Of a DNA stretch of 64,000 nt, positions 60,201-64,000 are shown piece by piece. This stretch comes from an uncultured Eubacteriales bacterium (lineage in GTDB: Bacteria > Bacillota > Clostridia > Oscillospirales > Acutalibacteraceae). Each line of letters opens with the position of its first letter. Position 1 is the first letter of the stretch. The notes under the pieces were generated by a model. That model was not told the origin of the DNA and searched no databases. It worked only from the letters and a program-made list of their open reading frames with translations. The translations under genes and the position numbers were made by a program. The stretch spans positions 1 to 64,000 of the forward strand of contig UQEU01000005.1 in assembly GCA_900540085.1 (NCBI GenBank), in the 5' to 3' direction.

Positions 60201-60515
60201 TTAAAATTCTGCTCCGCACTTTTTACAAATGCGAACACGGTTTTTACCTTCTTTTTTATGTCCAACTCTTGTAGCTTCACCGCATTTTGGGCAAACAAGC
60301 TGAACTTTTGATGCGTACATAGCAGCTTCAACTTCAATAAGACCGCCTGCTTCACCCATTTTTTTCGGCTTAACATGTTTTGTAACAATGTTAGCTTTCT
60401 TAACGATGACTTTATCTTCTGACGGGCTTACTGCGATTACTTCGCCTTTAACGCCTTTTGATTTACCGCTGAGAACCATAACGGTATCTCCGCTTTTAAC
60501 ATGCATTTTACTCAT
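60201..60515 (-). CDS. rplX: Ribosomal protein L24
   Basis: The 104-aa protein has the KOW motif (HVKSGDTVMVLSGKSKGVKG, about 5-24) and a C-terminal zinc-like CPKCGEATRVGHKKEGKNRV RICKKCG pattern (two pieces). L24 starts 50S assembly. 15 bp after rplN; GGAGGTG lies upstream. Confidence 0.98.
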   Translation of the reverse strand: MSKMHVKSGDTVMVLSGKSKGVKGEVIAVSPSEDKVIVKKANIVTKHVKPKKMGEAGGLIEVEAAMYASKVQLVCPKCGEATRVGHKKEGKNRVRICKKCGAEF

Positions 60516-60530
60516 CTATCGGCACCTCCA

Positions 60531-60899
60531 TTAAAGAACTTCCGGAGCGAGTGAAAGAATTTTCATGAAATCCTTATCACGCAACTCTCTTGCTATAGGT
60601 CCAAAAATACGGGTACCACGAGGGGTTTTATCCTCTCTGATAATTACGGCAGCATTTTCATCAAAACGAATATACTGTCCGTCGTCACGACGCACACCTT
60701 TAGTTGTACGAACGATGACTGCTTTAACAACTTCGCCCTTTTTAACGATACCGCCGGGTGCTGCTTTCTTTACAGAGCAAACGATAACATCGCCGATGTT
60801 AGCGAACTTTCTGCCTGAACCGCCGAGAACTCTTATGCACAAAAGTTCTTTAGCACCGGTATTGTCGGCAACTTTAAGACGACTTTCCTGTTGTATCAC
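60531..60899 (-). CDS. rplN: Ribosomal protein L14 (GTG start)
   Basis: The 122-aa protein should start at GTG 60899 (read MIQQESRLKVADNTGAKELL): GGAGG lies eight bases upstream and all L14 proteins begin with this sequence. The ATG at 60932 would add a non-homologous 11-residue extension. Other signatures: RVLGGSGRKFANIGDVIVCS and RGTRIFGPIARELRDKDFMK. It bridges the subunits near the factor-binding site. Confidence 0.97.
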   Translation of the reverse strand: MIQQESRLKVADNTGAKELLCIRVLGGSGRKFANIGDVIVCSVKKAAPGGIVKKGEVVKAVIVRTTKGVRRDDGQYIRFDENAAVIIREDKTPRGTRIFGPIARELRDKDFMKILSLAPEVL

Positions 60900-60984
60900 A
60901 GTGTTTTCCTCCTTCGCACTGTCAAATAACACTTTGCGTTATTCGCAGTTATTATTTTAATATAAAAGCCAGTAATCCGTATGA

Positions 60985-61242
60985 TTATTTAGCCTTTTCT
61001 ATGATTTCAACTACACGCCATCTCTTGTCTTTGCTGAGTGGGCGGGTTTCCATGATGAGAACTTTGTCGCCAACACGGCACTCGTTATTTTCATCATGAG
61101 CTTTATATCTAACTGTACGGTTAACAATTTTCTTGTAGAGCGGATGCTGAACTTTGTCAGCGATTGCAACTACAACTGTTTTGTCCATTTTATCACTTGC
61201 TACAAGACCAACTCTTGTTTTTCTGAGGTTTCTTTCTTCCAC
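60985..61242 (-). CDS. rpsQ: Ribosomal protein S17
   Basis: The 85-aa OB-fold protein starts MEERNLRKTRVGLVASDKMD, with DKTVVVAI and the S17 signature GDKVLIMETRPLSKDKRWRV. It binds the 5' domain of 16S rRNA. 19 bp after rpmC; 85 bp separate it from rplN, more than elsewhere in the operon. Confidence 0.98.
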   Translation of the reverse strand: MEERNLRKTRVGLVASDKMDKTVVVAIADKVQHPLYKKIVNRTVRYKAHDENNECRVGDKVLIMETRPLSKDKRWRVVEIIEKAK

Positions 61243-61261
61243 CAGTAGTTACCTCCCTTTC

Positions 61262-61465
61262 TTAAGAATTGTTGCTTTCAAGTTCGATAGCGCGTTCAAC
61301 TGTTTTAATTCTTGCGATATCTTTCTTTACAGCTTTAATTCTCATAGGGTTGTCGAGCTGATTGATAGCAGACTGGAAATTAAGGTTGAAAAGTTCTTCT
61401 TTGAGTTCTGCAAGTTTTTTTGCGCGTTGCTCTGCAGAAAGAGCTCTGATTTCGCTTGCTTTCAT
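61262..61465 (-). CDS. rpmC: Ribosomal protein L29
   Basis: The 67-aa helical protein starts MKASEIRALSAEQRAKKLAE and has LKEELFNLNFQSAINQLDNP MRIKAVKKDIARIKT (two pieces), the L29 pattern. It lies at the tunnel exit near the signal-recognition-particle site. Its first base is the last base of rplP (coupled). Confidence 0.98.
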   Translation of the reverse strand: MKASEIRALSAEQRAKKLAELKEELFNLNFQSAINQLDNPMRIKAVKKDIARIKTVERAIELESNNS

Positions 61466-61887
61466 TACTGCTCGCCTCCCTCTTCTTTTTTAACGAATTT
61501 GCATTTTACAGGAAGTTTGTTAGCTGCAAGACGAAGAGCCTCACGAGCTGTTTCTTCTGTAACACCTGAAAGTTCAAACATTACTCTGCCTGGTTTAACT
61601 ACTGCTACCCAGTAATCAACACCGCCTTTACCTTTACCCATACGAGTATCGGCAGGTCTTGCTGTAATTGGCTTGTCGGGGAAAATTTTAATCCATACTT
61701 TACCGCCACGCTTTGTATAACGAGTCATAGCGATACGAGCAGCCTCGATTTGAGCTGATGTTATCCATGCCGGCTCAGTTGACTGAAGACCATATTCACC
61801 GTATGTTACTTTGTTTCCTCTTTGTGCAGTACCTGTCATACGACCTCTTTGTTGTTTACGGTACTTAACGCGTTTAGGTAAGAGCAT
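61465..61887 (-). CDS. rplP: Ribosomal protein L16
   Basis: The 140-aa protein starts MLLPKRVKYRKQQRGRMTGT and has GRGG-type KRGGKVWIKIFPDKPITARP and RMGKGKGGVDYWVAVVKPGR, typical L16, which helps position A-site tRNA. Its ATG overlaps the rpsC stop by one base and its stop overlaps rpmC. Confidence 0.98.
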   Translation of the reverse strand: MLLPKRVKYRKQQRGRMTGTAQRGNKVTYGEYGLQSTEPAWITSAQIEAARIAMTRYTKRGGKVWIKIFPDKPITARPADTRMGKGKGGVDYWVAVVKPGRVMFELSGVTEETAREALRLAANKLPVKCKFVKKEEGGEQ

Positions 61888-62582
61888 TATTTATTTCCTC
61901 CTTCCCTGCGTGAAGTTCTTTTTCTTCTGTTGCTGTTGCGTGATTCTCTGAGAACTTCACCCTGATAAATCCATGTTTTTACACCGATTCTGCCGTATGT
62001 TGTTGCAGCTTCTGCAAAACCGTAGTCGATGTCAGCACGGATTGTTTGAAGCGGAATAGTGCCTTCTTTGTACATTTCTGTACGAGCGATTTCGGCACCG
62101 CCGATTCTTCCTGAAACCTGAACTTTGATACCTTTAGCACCAAGACGCATTGTTCTGCCGATTGCCTGTTTAACAGCTCTTCTGAAAGAAACACGTCTTT
62201 CAAGCTGCTGAGCAATGCTTTCAGAAACAAGTTGAGCATTGAGGTCAGGTTGTTTGATTTCAATAATGTTGATGAAAACTTCGTTAGCAGATTTGCCGAG
62301 TTTTTTAGCACAAACTGCTTTGAGTTTTTCGATTTCAGCACCTTGCTTACCGATTACCATACCCGGTTTAGCACAGTGGATATTGATTCTAACGCGTTTT
62401 GCGTCTCTTTCAATTTCGATTTTAGGAACACCCGCACCGTAAAGAGTTTTGAGTAAATACTCACGAAGGTTGTGGTCTTCAATAAGAGTATCACCGAAAG
62501 CATCTTTTCTTGCGTACCAGCGAGAGTCCCAGTTTTTAATAACACCGATTCTTAATCCGGTAGGATTAATTTTCTGTCCCAT
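61887..62582 (-). CDS. rpsC: Ribosomal protein S3
   Basis: The 231-aa protein starts MGQKINPTGLRIGVIKNWDS, has the KH domain with GMVIGKQGAEIEKLKAVCAK (about 75-94) and the C-terminal S3 fold (GAKGIKVQVSGRIGGAEIAR). It is part of the mRNA entry helicase site. 17 bp after rplV; one-base overlap with rplP. Confidence 0.98.
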   Translation of the reverse strand: MGQKINPTGLRIGVIKNWDSRWYARKDAFGDTLIEDHNLREYLLKTLYGAGVPKIEIERDAKRVRINIHCAKPGMVIGKQGAEIEKLKAVCAKKLGKSANEVFINIIEIKQPDLNAQLVSESIAQQLERRVSFRRAVKQAIGRTMRLGAKGIKVQVSGRIGGAEIARTEMYKEGTIPLQTIRADIDYGFAEAATTYGRIGVKTWIYQGEVLRESRNSNRRKRTSRREGGNK

Positions 62583-62599
62583 TTACTTTTCCTCCTCGC

Positions 62600-62938
62600 T
62601 TAATCTTCCATTTCCTTGAGAACAAGGGTAATGTGTGATGTTCTTTTGTTAATTCTGAATGCTCTGCCCTGTGCTCTTGGCTGAATTCTCTTGAGAATCG
62701 GACCGGGAGCTACATGACATTCGCTTACATAAAGTCTTGTTACATCCATGTTGTAGTTATTCTCGGCATTTGCCATAGCAGATTTAAGAAGTTTCATAAG
62801 CGGCTCAGTAGCAGCTTTTGGTGTAAACTTCAAAATTGCCATTGCTTTTTCAGCAGGTTGATTTCTGATTAAATCAAGAACAATCTGAACCTTACGCGGA
62901 GAAATACGAACATAAGTTGCTTTTGCTTTTGCTTCCAT
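62600..62938 (-). CDS. rplV: Ribosomal protein L22
   Basis: The 112-aa protein shows ATYVRISPRKVQIVLDLIRN (about 8-27) and the C-terminal hairpin region GPILKRIQPRAQGRAFRINK, which lines the exit tunnel and is a site of macrolide resistance. 18 bp after rpsS. Confidence 0.98.
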   Translation of the reverse strand: MEAKAKATYVRISPRKVQIVLDLIRNQPAEKAMAILKFTPKAATEPLMKLLKSAMANAENNYNMDVTRLYVSECHVAPGPILKRIQPRAQGRAFRINKRTSHITLVLKEMED

Positions 62939-62956
62939 TTTGCTTTCTCCTTTCGA

Positions 62957-63229
62957 TTACTTAGATGTCTTTGAGCCTGCGTGGCCTTTGAATGTTCTTG
63001 TAGGAGCGAACTCGCCGAGTTTGTGTCCTACCATATCTTCGGTAACATATACCGGAACATGTTTTCTTCCGTCATGAACTGCGAATGTATGACCAACGAA
63101 TTCAGGGAAGATTGTTGAACTGCGTGACCAAGTTTTGATAACTTGTTTGTTGCCTGCTGCGTTGAGAGCTTCAACCTTTTTCATAAGGCTTGCTTCAACA
63201 TAAGGGCCTTTTTTAGTACTTCTACTCAT
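62957..63229 (-). CDS. rpsS: Ribosomal protein S19
   Basis: The 90-aa protein starts MSRSTKKGPYVEASLMKKVE and has the S19 signature VGHTFAVHDGRKHVPVYVTE DMVGHKLGEFAPTRTF (two pieces). It forms the head of the 30S subunit. 18 bp after rplB. Confidence 0.98.
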   Translation of the reverse strand: MSRSTKKGPYVEASLMKKVEALNAAGNKQVIKTWSRSSTIFPEFVGHTFAVHDGRKHVPVYVTEDMVGHKLGEFAPTRTFKGHAGSKTSK

Positions 63230-63247
63230 TTAATCTTCTCCTTTCGT

Positions 63248-64000
63248 TTATTTGTCGTTACGACGACGAACTATCATTTTATTTGACTTTTTCTTCTTGT
63301 TACGAGTCTTGTAACCAAGAGCAGGTTTACCCCAAGGTGTGCAAGGACCGGGACGACCGATAGGAGATTTACCTTCACCACCGCCGTGAGGGTGGTCATT
63401 CGGGTTCATAACAGAACCACGAACTGTCGGGCGCCAACCCATATTGCGTTTTCTGCCGGCTTTACCGATTTTAACATTTGAATGTTCTTCGTTGCCTACA
63501 GTACCGATTGTAGCCATACATTCCTTAGGAACATTACGAAGCTCGCCTGAAGGAAGTCTGAGAAGAGCGTATGGTCCTTCAAGAGCCATAAGCTGAGCGC
63601 TGTTACCTGCTGAACGAGCAAGCTGAGCACCTTTTCCCGGATAAAGTTCAATATTGTGAATAACTGTACCAACAGGGATATTTTGAAGAGGAAGAGCGTT
63701 ACCTGCTACAATATCTGCGTCAGGACCTGCAACTACTGTGCTGCCCACTTTAAGACCAACAGGTGCTATGATATAGCTTTTAACGCCGTCTTCATATTGA
63801 ATAAGAGCAATGTGAGCGCTGCGGTTTGGGTCATATTCGATTGACTTAACTTCAGCACTTACACCGAATTTATTTCTTTTGAAATCGATTACACGATATT
63901 TTCTACGGTTTCCGCCACCTCTGTGACGAACAGTAATTCTTCCGTAAGAGTTACGGCCCGAGTTCTTGTTGAGAGGCTCAAGCAAGCTTTTTTCGGGAGC
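63248..64000 (-). CDS. rplB: Ribosomal protein L2, 5' end outside window
   Basis: The visible 250 codons run from ...APEKSLLEPLNKNSGRNSY to KKKSNKMIVRRRNDK. NMGWRPTVRGSVMNPNDHPH is the L2 catalytic-centre segment with its conserved His. About 25-30 N-terminal residues are missing beyond position 64,000; the apparent start at 63,985 is only an internal TTG. L2 is needed for subunit joining and peptidyl transfer. The remaining upstream S10 genes should follow to the right. Confidence 0.97.
   Translation of the reverse strand, partial: APEKSLLEPLNKNSGRNSYGRITVRHRGGGNRRKYRVIDFKRNKFGVSAEVKSIEYDPNRSAHIALIQYEDGVKSYIIAPVGLKVGSTVVAGPDADIVAGNALPLQNIPVGTVIHNIELYPGKGAQLARSAGNSAQLMALEGPYALLRLPSGELRNVPKECMATIGTVGNEEHSNVKIGKAGRKRNMGWRPTVRGSVMNPNDHPHGGGEGKSPIGRPGPCTPWGKPALGYKTRNKKKKSNKMIVRRRNDK

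Noticed and set aside
60900..60932. ATG start adding 11 residues to L14
   Set aside because: The added residues are not found in L14, and the Shine-Dalgarno site fits GTG 60899.
1..64000. CRISPR array, rRNA or tRNA genes
   Set aside because: No regularly spaced 25-40-bp direct repeats and no conserved rRNA or tRNA segments were seen on either strand.

Overview
The window looks like a piece of a low-GC Firmicutes chromosome, probably a gut Clostridia/Oscillospiraceae (Ruminococcus-like) species. Evidence: the canonical Gram-positive S10-spc-alpha ribosomal gene order, strong GGAGG ribosome binding sites, many A/T-rich consensus sigma-A promoters, a YpeB spore-germination homologue, a zinc-type adenylate kinase and a zinc-type S14. 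Species cannot be assigned from the sequence alone. Almost everything is encoded on the minus strand.

Region 1 (1 to about 13,700) is one end of an integrative conjugative element (ICE). Read from high to low coordinates it holds a five-zinc-ribbon/nuclease-like protein with a coupled 57-aa protein, a terminator, a 460-bp highly structured leader, parA-parB, three AGATAG iterons, a lipoprotein, a 1415-aa thioester/SpaA-type surface protein coupled to a 29-aa membrane microprotein, four small element-specific genes, and the N-terminal 855 codons of a giant helicase/methylase-like protein that runs off the window. A TnpV-family gene lies completely inside the giant reading frame, in a different frame. 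No integrase or relaxase is visible, so the rest of the element must lie to the left.

Region 2 (13,850-19,900) is chromosomal: greA-lysS, then thrR-hom-lysC for the aspartate pathway. The LysRS is 757 aa and appears to be a triple fusion: a tandem YegP/DUF1508 module, a full class II LysRS, and a C-terminal EMAPII/Trbp111-like tRNA-binding domain like that of the MetRS encoded 14 kb away.

Region 3 (19,900-45,400) is mixed housekeeping: an AI-2E-type permease with an HPr-kinase-like P-loop protein, a D,D-carboxypeptidase, a metallophosphoesterase-like protein lacking several metal ligands, a MATE exporter behind a promoter/terminator leader, a sigma/anti-sigma pair with an upstream microprotein, tatD-metG, nagB, a GH13 enzyme and glycogen phosphorylase, a lipid-linked sugar flippase, proBA, an orphan ypeB, a NahK-like sugar kinase, and a MacA/MacB-type pair.

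Region 4 (45,464-50,803) is the purine cluster purE-purM-purN-purO-like-purD, with an archaeal-type IMP cyclohydrolase where purH usually sits, followed upstream by an S66 peptidase. Region 5 (50,868-64,000) is the ribosomal superoperon from rplB (cut by the window edge) to rplQ, including secY, adk, map, infA and rpoA, closed by a terminator after rplQ. No rRNA, tRNA or CRISPR array was seen.
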